Below are positions 38,873-47,247 of a stretch of 64,000 nucleotides of DNA, piece by piece. The notes under the pieces were generated by a model that ran no database searches, was not told where the DNA came from, and saw only the letters and a program-made list of their open reading frames with translations. Source of the stretch: DASRFA01 sp035651755. GTDB lineage: Bacteria; Desulfobacterota; Binatia; UBA12015. How positions within the stretch are numbered: the first letter of the stretch is position 1; every line of letters starts with the position of its first letter. The position numbers were made by a program, and so were the translations under genes. The stretch spans positions 1-64,000 of the forward strand of contig DASRFA010000016.1 of NCBI GenBank assembly GCA_035651755.1, given 5' to 3'.

Positions 38873-41133
38873 AGCGAGCGCGGCGGGCGACGGGCGTCGC
38901 CGTCGCGCTGCTCGCGGCGGTCGCCGGCGCCGGCGCGTGGCGAGCGGGCCCGTCGCTCCTCGCGACGCGAAGGCCCGCGATGCCGACCTTCGCCGACGTG
39001 CGCGCCGGCTACCGCGCTTCCGACGCGCGGCTCCTCGACCGCCACGGCGAGGTCCTCCACGAGCAGCGCATCGATCGCTTCGGGCGGCGGCTCGAGTGGA
39101 CGCCGATCGCCGCGGTCGCGCCGTCGTTGGTGCGGGCGGTGATCGCTTCCGAGGACCGGCGCTTCGCGAGCCACGGCGGCGTCGACGCGATCGCGCTCGC
39201 CGCGAGCGTCGTGCAGGCGGCGCGCGACGGGGCCGCGCGCCGCGGCGCCAGCACGATCGCGATGCAGCTCGCGTCGCTCGTCGATCCCGCCGAGCGCGGC
39301 GCTCCAGCGGGCGCTCGGCGCGGCGCGCTCGCGAAGTGGCGGCAGATGCGCGCCGCCTGGGCGATCGAGCGCACGTGGTCGAAGGACGAGATCCTCGAGG
39401 CGTACCTGAACCTGGTCGCGTTCCGCGGCGAGCTGTCCGGGATCGCGGCCGCCGCGCACCTCCTCCTCGGAAAGGCGCCGCACGCGCTGTCGGAAGAGGA
39501 AGCGGTCGTGCTCGCCGCGTCGATCCGCGCTCCCAACGCCGGGCGCGCCGCGCTCGCCCGGCGCGCGGCGGACCTCGCATCGCGCCTCGACGGAGGCGGA
39601 GCGGTCGACCCGACGGCGATCGCGGAGGCCGCGGAGCGCGCCAGCGACCCGGCGCGGCCGAATCGCCCGCGCATCGCGCTCGCGCCCCACGCCGCCGCGC
39701 GCCTCCTCGGCGCGGCGACCGGCGCGGGCGCCGGCGGTGGCGGCCGCGGCGACCGCGCGACCACGGCCGTGTCGACGCTCGACGCGAGCGTGCAGCGAGC
39801 CGCGAGCGACGCGCTCGAGCGCAACCTGCGCGCGCTCGCCGATCGCAACGTGCACGACGGCGCCGCGATCGCGCTCGACAACCGGACGGGCGAGGTGCTG
39901 GCGTGGGTCGGCGCGGCGGGGGCGCTCGCGTCCGCGCGCCACGTCGACGGCGTGCTCGCGCACCGCCAGGCCGGCTCGACGCTCAAGCCCTTCCTCTATG
40001 GCGTCGCGTTCGACGAGCGGCGCTTGACCGCGGCCTCGCTGGTCGAGGACCTGCCGCTCGCGCTCCCGGTGTCGGGCGGCCTCTACCGGCCCCGCAACTA
40101 CGACGAGGGCTACCGCGGGCTCGTGAGCGCGCGCTCCGCCCTCGCCGGCTCGCTCAACGTCCCCGCGGTCCGCGTGCTCGAGCTGGTGGGCGTCGAGCGG
40201 CTCGCGCGCGTGCTGCGTGCGCTCGGCTTCGCGGCCGTCGATCGGCCGGGCGAGCACTACGGGCCGGCGCTCGCGCTCGGCGCCGCGGACGTGAGCCTCG
40301 CGGAGCTCGCGAACGCCTACCGGGCGCTCGCGAACGGCGGGGTCGCGTCGCCGCTGCGGTGGACCGCGTCGGGCGACGAGCCGCCGGCGCAGCGCGTGCT
40401 CTCCGCCGAAGCGGCCTTCGTCGTCGGCGACGTGCTCTCCGATCGCGAGAGCCGCGCCGCGACCTTCGGGCTCGAGAACCCGCTCGCCACGCGCTTCTGG
40501 GCCGCCGTCAAGACCGGGACCAGCAAGGACATGCGCGACAACTGGTGCGTCGGCTTCTCGACCCGCTACACGGTCGGCGTCTGGGTCGGGAACGCGTCGG
40601 GCGCGCCCATGCACGACGTGAGCGGGGTGTCGGGCGCGGCACCGGCGTGGCTCGCGATCCTGAGCTTCCTCCACCGCGACGCGCCGGACGATCGCCCGAC
40701 GGCGCCCGCGGGCCTCGTGCGGCGCGCGGTCGCGTTCGACGACCGGGCGGAGCCGGCCCGCGCCGAGTGGTTCCTCGCCGGCACGGAGCCGCCGGGCGGC
40801 GCGGTCGCCGTCGCGCCCACGCGCCCGCGCATCGCGGCGCCGGTCGCCGGTAGCGTGTTCGCGATCGACCCCGACATCCCCGACGCGAACCAGCGCGTCC
40901 CGTTCGCGGCCGACGGCGCCCCGCGCGCGCTCCGCTGGCGGCTCGACGGGCGGGACGCGGGGCCGGCCGCCCCCTTCCTCTGGCCGCCGGCGGCCGGACG
41001 GCACCGTCTGGAGCTCGTCGACGCGCGCGGCGGCGCGGTCGACGAGGTCGCCTTCGAGGTCAGGCCTGCTGGATCGGCCCCGAGCCCGGCCCGGCCGTCA
41101 TCCCGCCGTCCACCGCGACCGCCTGGCCCGTGA
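38869..41133 (+). CDS. pbpC: Penicillin-binding protein 1C
   Basis: 754 residues from a GTG that overlaps the A2M stop. One N-terminal membrane helix (GVAVALLAAVAGAGAW) precedes the GT51 glycosyltransferase domain, with the catalytic Glu at about residue 95 in ASEDRRFASHGGVD. The transpeptidase domain has the active-site SxxK in AGSTLKPF (Ser370), an SxN in AGSLNVPAVR and KTGTS at about 548-552. The C-terminal domain (RIAAPVAGSVFAIDPDIPDANQRVPFAADG) is the PBP1C-specific BiPBP_C module. The last 24 residues are Pro/Arg/Ser-rich and are encoded over the 3' end of the facing SDR gene. It presumably repairs peptidoglycan when the A2M is engaged. Confidence 0.94.
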   Translation: MKRARRATGVAVALLAAVAGAGAWRAGPSLLATRRPAMPTFADVRAGYRASDARLLDRHGEVLHEQRIDRFGRRLEWTPIAAVAPSLVRAVIASEDRRFASHGGVDAIALAASVVQAARDGAARRGASTIAMQLASLVDPAERGAPAGARRGALAKWRQMRAAWAIERTWSKDEILEAYLNLVAFRGELSGIAAAAHLLLGKAPHALSEEEAVVLAASIRAPNAGRAALARRAADLASRLDGGGAVDPTAIAEAAERASDPARPNRPRIALAPHAAARLLGAATGAGAGGGGRGDRATTAVSTLDASVQRAASDALERNLRALADRNVHDGAAIALDNRTGEVLAWVGAAGALASARHVDGVLAHRQAGSTLKPFLYGVAFDERRLTAASLVEDLPLALPVSGGLYRPRNYDEGYRGLVSARSALAGSLNVPAVRVLELVGVERLARVLRALGFAAVDRPGEHYGPALALGAADVSLAELANAYRALANGGVASPLRWTASGDEPPAQRVLSAEAAFVVGDVLSDRESRAATFGLENPLATRFWAAVKTGTSKDMRDNWCVGFSTRYTVGVWVGNASGAPMHDVSGVSGAAPAWLAILSFLHRDAPDDRPTAPAGLVRRAVAFDDRAEPARAEWFLAGTEPPGGAVAVAPTRPRIAAPVAGSVFAIDPDIPDANQRVPFAADGAPRALRWRLDGRDAGPAAPFLWPPAAGRHRLELVDARGGAVDEVAFEVRPAGSAPSPARPSSRRPPRPPGP

Positions 41134-41827
41134 TGAACGACGCGTCGTCGCTCGCGAGGAAGAGGACGAGGCGCGCGACCTCCGACGGCTCTCCGATCCG
41201 GTTCAGCGCGTGCATGCGCGCGAACGCGGTCACGATCTCGCTCGTCAAGCCGAAAGCCTCGAGCATCGGCGTCCGGATGATCCCCGGGCAGACGGCGTTC
41301 ACCCGGATGCCGATCATGCCGACCTCGAGCGCCGCCGTGCGCGTCAGGCCGACGACCGCGTGCTTCGACGCGTCGTACGAGCCGAGCCCGGGCGCACCGG
41401 TGATGCCGGCGACGCTCGCGGTGTTCACGATGGCTCCCCGCGCCGGTCCCGGGTTCTGCGCCATCGCCGGGATCGCGTGCTTGATGCCGTAGAAGACCCC
41501 GTTCACGTTCACGTCGATCAGGTTGCGGTGGAGCTCGTCGTCGGTCGCGGCGAGCGGGCCGTGGACCTCGATGCCGGCGTTGTTGAAGAGGACGTCGAGA
41601 CGCCCGTGGTCGGCGACGGTGCGCGCGATCAGGTCGCGCACCTCGTCGGAGCGGCGCACGTCGACCTTCCGGAACGTGCCGCCCACCTCGCGCGCGACCG
41701 CACCGCCGTCCTGCACGTCGGCGACCACGACCTTCGCGCCGGCCTCGGCGAACACGCGCGCCGTCGCGGCGCCGATGCCGGATGCTCCGCCGGTCACGAT
41801 CGCGATCTTTCCGTCGAGTCGATTCAC
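41060..41827 (-). CDS. Short-chain dehydrogenase/reductase
   Basis: 255-residue classical SDR. The cofactor loop is VTGGASGIGAATARVFAEAGAKVVVAD; the Asp ending the second strand favours NAD over NADP. NNAGIEVHGPLAA, the catalytic Ser in IVNTASVAG, and the YxxxK in SYDASKHAVVGLTRTAALE are all present, followed by IRVNAVCPGIIRTPML and ITGQAVAVDGGMTAG. It probably oxidises or reduces a secondary alcohol or ketone; the substrate is unknown. Its last 24 codons overlap the 3' end of pbpC on the other strand by 74 bp. Confidence 0.94.
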   Translation of the reverse strand: MNRLDGKIAIVTGGASGIGAATARVFAEAGAKVVVADVQDGGAVAREVGGTFRKVDVRRSDEVRDLIARTVADHGRLDVLFNNAGIEVHGPLAATDDELHRNLIDVNVNGVFYGIKHAIPAMAQNPGPARGAIVNTASVAGITGAPGLGSYDASKHAVVGLTRTAALEVGMIGIRVNAVCPGIIRTPMLEAFGLTSEIVTAFARMHALNRIGEPSEVARLVLFLASDDASFITGQAVAVDGGMTAGPGSGPIQQA

Positions 41828-41964
41828 GAGAACGCCCTCCGCTTGGTTGTGCTCCCTTGTTCACGAGGGCGACGGCTTCCACAAGCGCGCCGACGCTCGA
41901 CACTCCCCCTTCCCGGCCGCCGGCCCGCCGGGCTCGCCGCTCATCCGCGCCGCCGAACTCGCCG

Positions 41965-42186
41965 ATGGTGAAGGCGATGGCGGAGCCTCGGCAGCGGGAC
42001 CCGCTCGGCGGCGGGCCCGTGCGAGCGGTGGGACGCGGGCGGCGCGGCGCGCGTGCGCGCGGAGGCGGGCGAGCCGTCGCCGCGGCCGGCGCGGTGGGGG
42101 CGATCGTGCTCGCGCTCCTCCTGCTCGTGGCACTCGCCCTCGCAGGATGCGGTACCGTCTTCCACGACCGGATCCCGGCCTCCTGA
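41965..42186 (+). CDS. Possible small lipoprotein
   Basis: 73 residues in the otherwise empty stretch of about 400 bp between the SDR and cardiolipin synthase genes. A basic Arg/Gly-rich N-terminus leads to a hydrophobic run (AVGAIVLALLLLVALALAGC) that ends in a good lipobox, LAGC. Only GTVFHDRIPAS follows. The lipobox and stop placement look non-random, but there is no clear ribosome site and GC-rich DNA often produces Leu/Ala runs. It may be an entericidin-like small lipoprotein or a chance frame. Confidence 0.35.
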   Translation: MVKAMAEPRQRDPLGGGPVRAVGRGRRGARARGGGRAVAAAGAVGAIVLALLLLVALALAGCGTVFHDRIPAS

Positions 42187-42234
42187 TTGACACACGCGGG
42201 CGGCGCGGGCCTTCTTGAAAGCGCCGCGGCTGGC

Positions 42235-43737
42235 ATGCTGTTCCGGGCACGGCATGGCTTCCACCGGCCCAGCGCGGCGATCGGCACGCTCGTGACCGAG
42301 ACGCTTCCCGCCCCTCTCCTCGGCGTCCTCGCGGGCGCACTCGCCCTGTACGCGATCGCGCGCGCGATCCTGCGCGGGCACGGCGTCGAGAGCACGCTCG
42401 CGTGGGTGCTCGCGATCGTCGCGTTCCCGGTGCTGGGCGCGATCCTCTACCTGCTGGTCGCGAACCCGAGCATCAAGCGGACGCGGCGGCGAAAGCAGCG
42501 GAGCGCCGCGGCGCTTCGCCGGCGCCTCGGCCGAGCGCCCGACGTCGAGGCCGAGGAGGTGGGGGCGGTCGCGCGGGTGCCGGAGCCCGCCGGCGGGCTC
42601 GTCGAGCTCGCGACCCGGCTCACGGGCCTCCCCGCCTCGCACGGCAACCGCGTCGAGCTCCTCGCCGAGAGCGAGATCGCGTTTCGCGAGATCGAGGAGG
42701 CGATCGCCTCGGCGCGCCGGAGCGTCTGGGCCGAGTACTATATCATCCAGAACGACGCGACCGGGCACCGCTTCCTCGAGGCGCTCGCCGACAAGGCCGC
42801 GCAGGGCGTCGAGGTGCGGTTCCTCTTCGACGCGTTCGGCTCGCTCCGGATCGACGCGAAGCGCCTCGCCGCCATCCGCGCGGCGGGCGGCCGCACCGAG
42901 TCGTTCCTTCCGATGAACCCGCTCCGCCGGCGCTGGGCCGTGCACCTCCGGAACCACCGGAAGCTCATCGTCGTCGACGGCGCCCTCGGCTTCGCGGGCG
43001 GCATGAACATCGGCGACGAGTACTCGGGCCGACTCGGGAAGCGCCGCGGGTCGCGCTCGTTCCGCGACAGCCACCTCGCGATCCGGGGGCCGGCGGTCGC
43101 CGACCTCGCGTGGACCTTCGCGGAGGACTGGTCGTTCGCGACCGGCGAGTCGCTCGCGCTTCCGGAGCGGTCGCCGCCCGGCGCCGGCGAATCGACGGTC
43201 GCGGTCGTTCCGAGCGGACCCGACCAGACGCAGAACGCGACCAGCTACGTCTACTTCTCGGGCATCGCGACCGCGCAGCATCGCATCTGCTTGACGAGCC
43301 CGTACTTCGTACCCGACGACGCGACCCTGCGCGCGCTCACCGCGGCCGCGATGCGCGGGGTCGACGTCCGCGTCCTCGTGCCCGGTCCGTGCGACGTACC
43401 GCTCGTGAAGAGCGCGGCCCAGTCGTTCTATCCCGAACTCGTCTCGGCGGGGGTGCGCGTGTACGAGTTCCGCCCGGCGATGCTGCACGCGAAGACGCTC
43501 ACCGTCGACGGAGCGTGGGGCATCGTCGGCTCGGCGAACGTCGACGTGCGGAGCTTCCGGCTGAACTTCGAGCTGTCGGCCCTCGTCGTCGACGCGCGCT
43601 TCGCCGCCGTGCTCGAGGAGCGCTTCCTCGCCGATCTCGCGCGGAGCCGCGAGATCGGCGCGCGAGCGCTCGCACGCCGCACCCTGGGAGAGCGCCTCAA
43701 GCTCGGGACGACGCGCCTGCTGTCGCCGCTTCTATAG
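42235..43737 (+). CDS. cls: Cardiolipin synthase, phospholipase D family
   Basis: Condenses phosphatidylglycerol molecules into cardiolipin at the inner membrane. 500 residues if started at the ATG at 42235; a TTG at 42187 is less likely because it overlaps a TTGACA promoter-like hexamer, and a GTG at 42292 is possible. Two membrane helices (LLGVLAGALALYAIARAIL, LAWVLAIVAFPVLGAILYLLVA) open it. Two HKD motifs follow: LRNHRKLIVVDGALGFAGGMN and MLHAKTLTVDGAWGIVGSANVD. SVWAEYYIIQNDATGHRFLEAL and SPYFVPDDATLRALTAAAMRGVDVR are family blocks. It converges with the AsmA-like gene across 15 bp. Confidence 0.93.
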   Translation: MLFRARHGFHRPSAAIGTLVTETLPAPLLGVLAGALALYAIARAILRGHGVESTLAWVLAIVAFPVLGAILYLLVANPSIKRTRRRKQRSAAALRRRLGRAPDVEAEEVGAVARVPEPAGGLVELATRLTGLPASHGNRVELLAESEIAFREIEEAIASARRSVWAEYYIIQNDATGHRFLEALADKAAQGVEVRFLFDAFGSLRIDAKRLAAIRAAGGRTESFLPMNPLRRRWAVHLRNHRKLIVVDGALGFAGGMNIGDEYSGRLGKRRGSRSFRDSHLAIRGPAVADLAWTFAEDWSFATGESLALPERSPPGAGESTVAVVPSGPDQTQNATSYVYFSGIATAQHRICLTSPYFVPDDATLRALTAAAMRGVDVRVLVPGPCDVPLVKSAAQSFYPELVSAGVRVYEFRPAMLHAKTLTVDGAWGIVGSANVDVRSFRLNFELSALVVDARFAAVLEERFLADLARSREIGARALARRTLGERLKLGTTRLLSPLL

Positions 43738-43752
43738 CGATCCGCGCCCGGC

Positions 43753-46644
43753 TCAATCGCTGGCGCGCTTGGGCGCACGCGGGTTGCCGCGGAAGAGCCG
43801 ACCGAGGATGCCGGGCGTGATCGAGTCGAGCGGGTGGACGGTCACCTGCGGATCCGAGCTCCGCCCCGCGATCGAGAAGTCGACGCCCACGGGTCCGTGG
43901 TCGCCGAAGAGGACCGAGCCGACGACCGGGATCTTTCCGAGCGCGCTGTTCAGGCCGTACAGCTCGGGGACGAGCGTGCCGCGGAGGTCGAGCTGATCGT
44001 TCGCCTGATCGATCGTGCCCGAGAAGAGGAGGCCGAGCGAGCTTCCCGCGGCCGATCCGTCGGCGAGCGTCGTCACGCGCCGCGCGCGCGATGCGTCCAC
44101 CCGCACGGTGTCGAAGCGGATCCCGCTGCCTGACGTCGAGAACGCGTCGGCGATGCCGCGGAACGAGCCCAGGGTCGCGGCGCGCGCGAGCCACGGCGCG
44201 TGCGAGATCACGACATCGGTGATCTCGGCGTGGCCGTCGAACGCGAGCTCCTCGCTCGGCGCGACGAGCGTGCCCGTGAAGCGGAGCCGCCCGCCGTCGG
44301 CGTCGCCGTAGAAGCCGAGCGTCCGGAAGAGTGCGCCGCTGTCGTTCGACGTGATCTCGAAGCGGTAGCCCTTCTCCGCGCGGTCGAAGCGGGCCGCCAT
44401 CTGGCCCGGCGAGTCGCCCGGGCCGCCGCCCGCGAGCGTTCCGCCGACGTCGACGTGCTGCCAGCCGTCGCCACCGGGATCGCGGATGGCGCGCCCGCTC
44501 GCCTTCAAGCCTCCCGCGTCGAGCGATGCGGGATCGATGCGCGTGACGCGCGCACCGCTCGCGCCGAGCTTCGCGTCGAGCCGGCCGGGTGCGCCCGGCG
44601 GCTTCTTCCACGCCATCTGCGGCACGTCGATCGCCGCTTGCGCGAGGTCGGCGCGAAGGGCGATCTCGGCCGGCGCGTCGCGCGGCTGCGAGCCTTCGAC
44701 CGCGACCGCGACCGGGCCCTCGACGAATGGAGCGAGGTCGAAGCCGAGCGCCTTCCGGCCCGCCGAGTCGACGGCGGCGCGCACCGCATACGTGCGCTCC
44801 GTCTTGACGCCGCTCTCGAGGTTCTCCGTCCACGAGACGTCGGCCGGGACGCCCGCGATCGCGGCCTTGCCGGCGACCCGGACCGCGCGCGCGTCGACGT
44901 CGACCCGGAGGTCGGCGTCCGAGATCGGCCATCCCGCGACCGCGTCGGGGAGCGCGAAGCCCGCGACATCGGCGCGACCGCGGAGGCCGAGGCCGGCGAG
45001 CGACAGGTCGCCCTGGAGGGGAAACGCGAGCGACAGCCGCCCGTCCATCCCGCCGCCGATCTTCGCCGGATCGACGCCCATGGCGCGCGCGAGCTGGACT
45101 GGCGGCGCATCGAGGACCGTGATGGCGGCGCGGACGTCCCCTTTCACGGACGCGTCGATCGCGATCCGCGGCGTCGGCCGGTCCATGCCGGAGATGACGA
45201 CCTTCGCCGGCCCGACCGCCATGCCGGCGATCTCTCCGCTCTTCACGCCGAGGTCGAATCCCGCCTGCGTGAACGTCCCGCGCCCGCGGACCTTCGTGAC
45301 GGGCGCCATCGTCTCGAGGAAGCGCACCTCGAGCCCTTCGTAGCCGAGATCGCCCCGGACGCTCGGAGCGCGGGCGGTCGCGAGGTCGCCGTCCGCGATC
45401 TTCGCGTCGACCCGGACGCGCGCGTGCGCGACCTTTCCCTGCGAGACGTTCGCCGTGAGCCACGCGCGCGCGCCGCTCGCCGCGCCGGGCGGCCACGCGC
45501 GCCACGCGAGGTCGATCGGGAGCGCGGCGATCGAGGCCTGCGCCGTCACCGCGCCGTCGCCGGCGAGGCCGCGTACCTCGCCCGTCGCGCGGATCGTGGG
45601 AGCGCCGAGGTCGACGACGACCTCCTCGAGCCGAACGAGCTCCTGACCGACGTCGAGCGACGCGACAAGCGCGAGCCGCCGGAGGGGCATGCGGTCGCCC
45701 GCGATCGCGAGCGTTCCGCCGCCCGCCTCGAGCTTGACGGCGATTCGCGCCGGGCGCCAGGTCGCGTCGAGCTCGACCGTCGCCGTGCCCGCGAGGTCGA
45801 CGTCGATCCGGTCGAGCGTGGGACCGATCTGCGCGAGGCGCCGGCCGATCGCGGTCGTCGGGGCGGCGGCCACGCGCGCCGCGAGCGCGCGCGGGCGGAC
45901 GCCGCGCACGGTGAGCGCGGCCGAGGCGGGCCCGGCCGACGGCACGCGTGCCTCGCCCTCGAGCGCCATGCGATCCGGCCCGAGCTCCAGCTCGCCCGAG
46001 AGGCGAGCCGTGAGCCCGCGCCCGTCGCGCCGGATCGCGACGTCGAGCGAGGGGGCGCGCCAGCTCTCGCCGCTCTCGAGATCCCGCACCTCGATGACGC
46101 CGTCGTCGATCGAGATGCTCCTCAGCGCCGACGCCGTGCCGGGTGCGGGGCGCTCGTCCGACGAGAGGTTCGCGAGGACGTCGCGCAGCACCGAGCCGCC
46201 GTCCGCGCGCTCCTCGCCCGCGCCGAGCCCGAGGTCGACGGCGCCGTCGGGATGGCGGACGAGCCGGAGCGACGGCTCCAGCACGTCGACCGAGGTCGGC
46301 ACGAGGGCCCCGTGGAGGAGCGGCTCGACCGCGAGGTCGATCGCGATCGCCGGCAGCCGGGCGACGATGGCCCCGTCCGGAGCAAAGACCTCGACGTCGC
46401 GCGCGCGGAGGTCGAGCCCGCGCTCCGGCCCCGCCCATGCCACCTCGGTGTGCGCGACCCGCACCCGGAAGCGACCGGTCACCTGCGCGAGCGCGCGGTC
46501 GATCCGGTCGTCGAGGAAGTCGAGCGCGATCGGACCGCGCGCGAGCCGCCAGGCGAGCCCGCCGGCCGCGACCAGCACCACCACGACCGCGGCCACCAGG
46601 GCGCGCAGAAGCCATCGTACGGCGCGGCGCGCCCCCCTGCTCAC
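43753..46644 (-). CDS. AsmA/YhdP-like envelope protein (DUF3971 type)
   Basis: 963 residues from a GTG at 46642-46644 preceded by GAGGGGAG; an ATG further upstream would add an unlikely Arg-rich leader. A single N-terminal membrane anchor (WLLRALVAAVVVVLVAAGGLAWRLA) is followed by a very long repetitive beta-rich periplasmic region, as in AsmA, TamB and YhdP. The C-terminal segment LLFSGTIDQANDQLDLRGTLVPELYGLNSALGKIPVVGSVLFGDHGPVGVDFSIAGRSSDPQVTVHPL is the AsmA-like C-terminal domain. Proteins of this group are thought to bridge the periplasm and carry phospholipids to the outer membrane, which would suit its position facing cls. Confidence 0.88.
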   Translation of the reverse strand: MSRGARRAVRWLLRALVAAVVVVLVAAGGLAWRLARGPIALDFLDDRIDRALAQVTGRFRVRVAHTEVAWAGPERGLDLRARDVEVFAPDGAIVARLPAIAIDLAVEPLLHGALVPTSVDVLEPSLRLVRHPDGAVDLGLGAGEERADGGSVLRDVLANLSSDERPAPGTASALRSISIDDGVIEVRDLESGESWRAPSLDVAIRRDGRGLTARLSGELELGPDRMALEGEARVPSAGPASAALTVRGVRPRALAARVAAAPTTAIGRRLAQIGPTLDRIDVDLAGTATVELDATWRPARIAVKLEAGGGTLAIAGDRMPLRRLALVASLDVGQELVRLEEVVVDLGAPTIRATGEVRGLAGDGAVTAQASIAALPIDLAWRAWPPGAASGARAWLTANVSQGKVAHARVRVDAKIADGDLATARAPSVRGDLGYEGLEVRFLETMAPVTKVRGRGTFTQAGFDLGVKSGEIAGMAVGPAKVVISGMDRPTPRIAIDASVKGDVRAAITVLDAPPVQLARAMGVDPAKIGGGMDGRLSLAFPLQGDLSLAGLGLRGRADVAGFALPDAVAGWPISDADLRVDVDARAVRVAGKAAIAGVPADVSWTENLESGVKTERTYAVRAAVDSAGRKALGFDLAPFVEGPVAVAVEGSQPRDAPAEIALRADLAQAAIDVPQMAWKKPPGAPGRLDAKLGASGARVTRIDPASLDAGGLKASGRAIRDPGGDGWQHVDVGGTLAGGGPGDSPGQMAARFDRAEKGYRFEITSNDSGALFRTLGFYGDADGGRLRFTGTLVAPSEELAFDGHAEITDVVISHAPWLARAATLGSFRGIADAFSTSGSGIRFDTVRVDASRARRVTTLADGSAAGSSLGLLFSGTIDQANDQLDLRGTLVPELYGLNSALGKIPVVGSVLFGDHGPVGVDFSIAGRSSDPQVTVHPLDSITPGILGRLFRGNPRAPKRASD

Positions 46645-46874
46645 GTCGTCTCCCCTCGCGCGACTCGTCCCTCGCGGGCGGTCGCAGCGACCGCGCACTG
46701 TAGTTCGCCGGCCGCCGCGACGCACGAGCGGCTATGAAGCGCCGTTCACGCTGCGTCCTCCGTGCTGCACCGGCGCAGCACGCGCTTTGCGGCGGATGCA
46801 CCACGTGCGGGCTCCAGGCGCTCCGAATCCGCGCGAAATCGCCCGCGGGCCGGGCGATTGCCGGCGAGGCGACG

Positions 46875-46890
46875 TGGCACGCTGCCTGCG
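46875..46890 (+). promoter_or_regulatory. Candidate sigma-54 promoter
   Basis: TGGCACGCTGCCTGCG fits the -24/-12 consensus TGGCACG-N4-TTGC with one change (CTGC for TTGC) and the required GG-N10-GC spacing. It lies 26 bp before the ATG at 46917 and just ahead of an AGGAGGAG ribosome site, so a transcript start near 46901 would give a short leader. No upstream activator site was identified. Confidence 0.5.
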
Positions 46891-46916
46891 TGGGGAGCCC
46901 GGCAGGAGGAGTCTTC

Positions 46917-47174
46917 ATGCTGGGTGGAACGGCCTCGCTCGTCGATTTCGCATCGGTCTTCGATCCCTCGTCGGCGCTCGGCGCACGGCTCTTCGACGGT
47001 GCGTCCGGACCGCTCCGCTTCGCCCTGGTCGCGGCCGCCTTCGTGGCCGCCGGCTGGCTCCTCGAGATCGCGCTGCGCGCACCGTCCGCCCCTCCCGAAA
47101 CGCGCGCCGTCCCCAACGCCTCGGGTCGCCCCCGCCCGAGCGACCGCGTCGCGACGCTCCCGCCAGCGGCGTGA
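46917..47174 (+). CDS. Small single-helix membrane protein
   Basis: 85 residues. The start is the ATG at 46917, chosen for a strong AGGAGGAG site at ideal spacing. The N-terminus LGGTASLVDFASVFDPSSALGARLFDG is followed by one predicted membrane helix (PLRFALVAAAFVAAGWLLEIAL). A Pro/Arg/Ser-rich, probably disordered tail ends it. It is not a family I know. A sigma-54-like promoter directly upstream supports separate regulation. A longer frame from 46734 is open but lacks a ribosome site. Confidence 0.6.
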   Translation: MLGGTASLVDFASVFDPSSALGARLFDGASGPLRFALVAAAFVAAGWLLEIALRAPSAPPETRAVPNASGRPRPSDRVATLPPAA

Positions 47175-47247
47175 CGTTGGGGCGCGGCCGGCGCCAGCGC
47201 GCGCAAGCGCGATGGACTTGCAGCGGGCGACGCCGTATCCCGGCCGC

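Noticed and set aside
32792..39580. Antisense frame of 2262 codons opposite the alpha-2-macroglobulin gene
   Set aside because: Shadow frame produced by G/C-rich third positions; the translation is Arg/Glu/Asp/His-rich without domains, while the plus strand has clear A2M motifs.
33655..41133. Plus-strand frame of 2492 codons spanning A2M and PBP1C
   Set aside because: Only its last part, from the GTG at 38869, encodes PBP1C; the earlier part is an Arg-rich shadow of the A2M gene.
42187..42234. TTG start for cardiolipin synthase
   Set aside because: The TTG is part of a TTGACA hexamer and lacks a ribosome site; a later ATG or GTG keeps both membrane helices.
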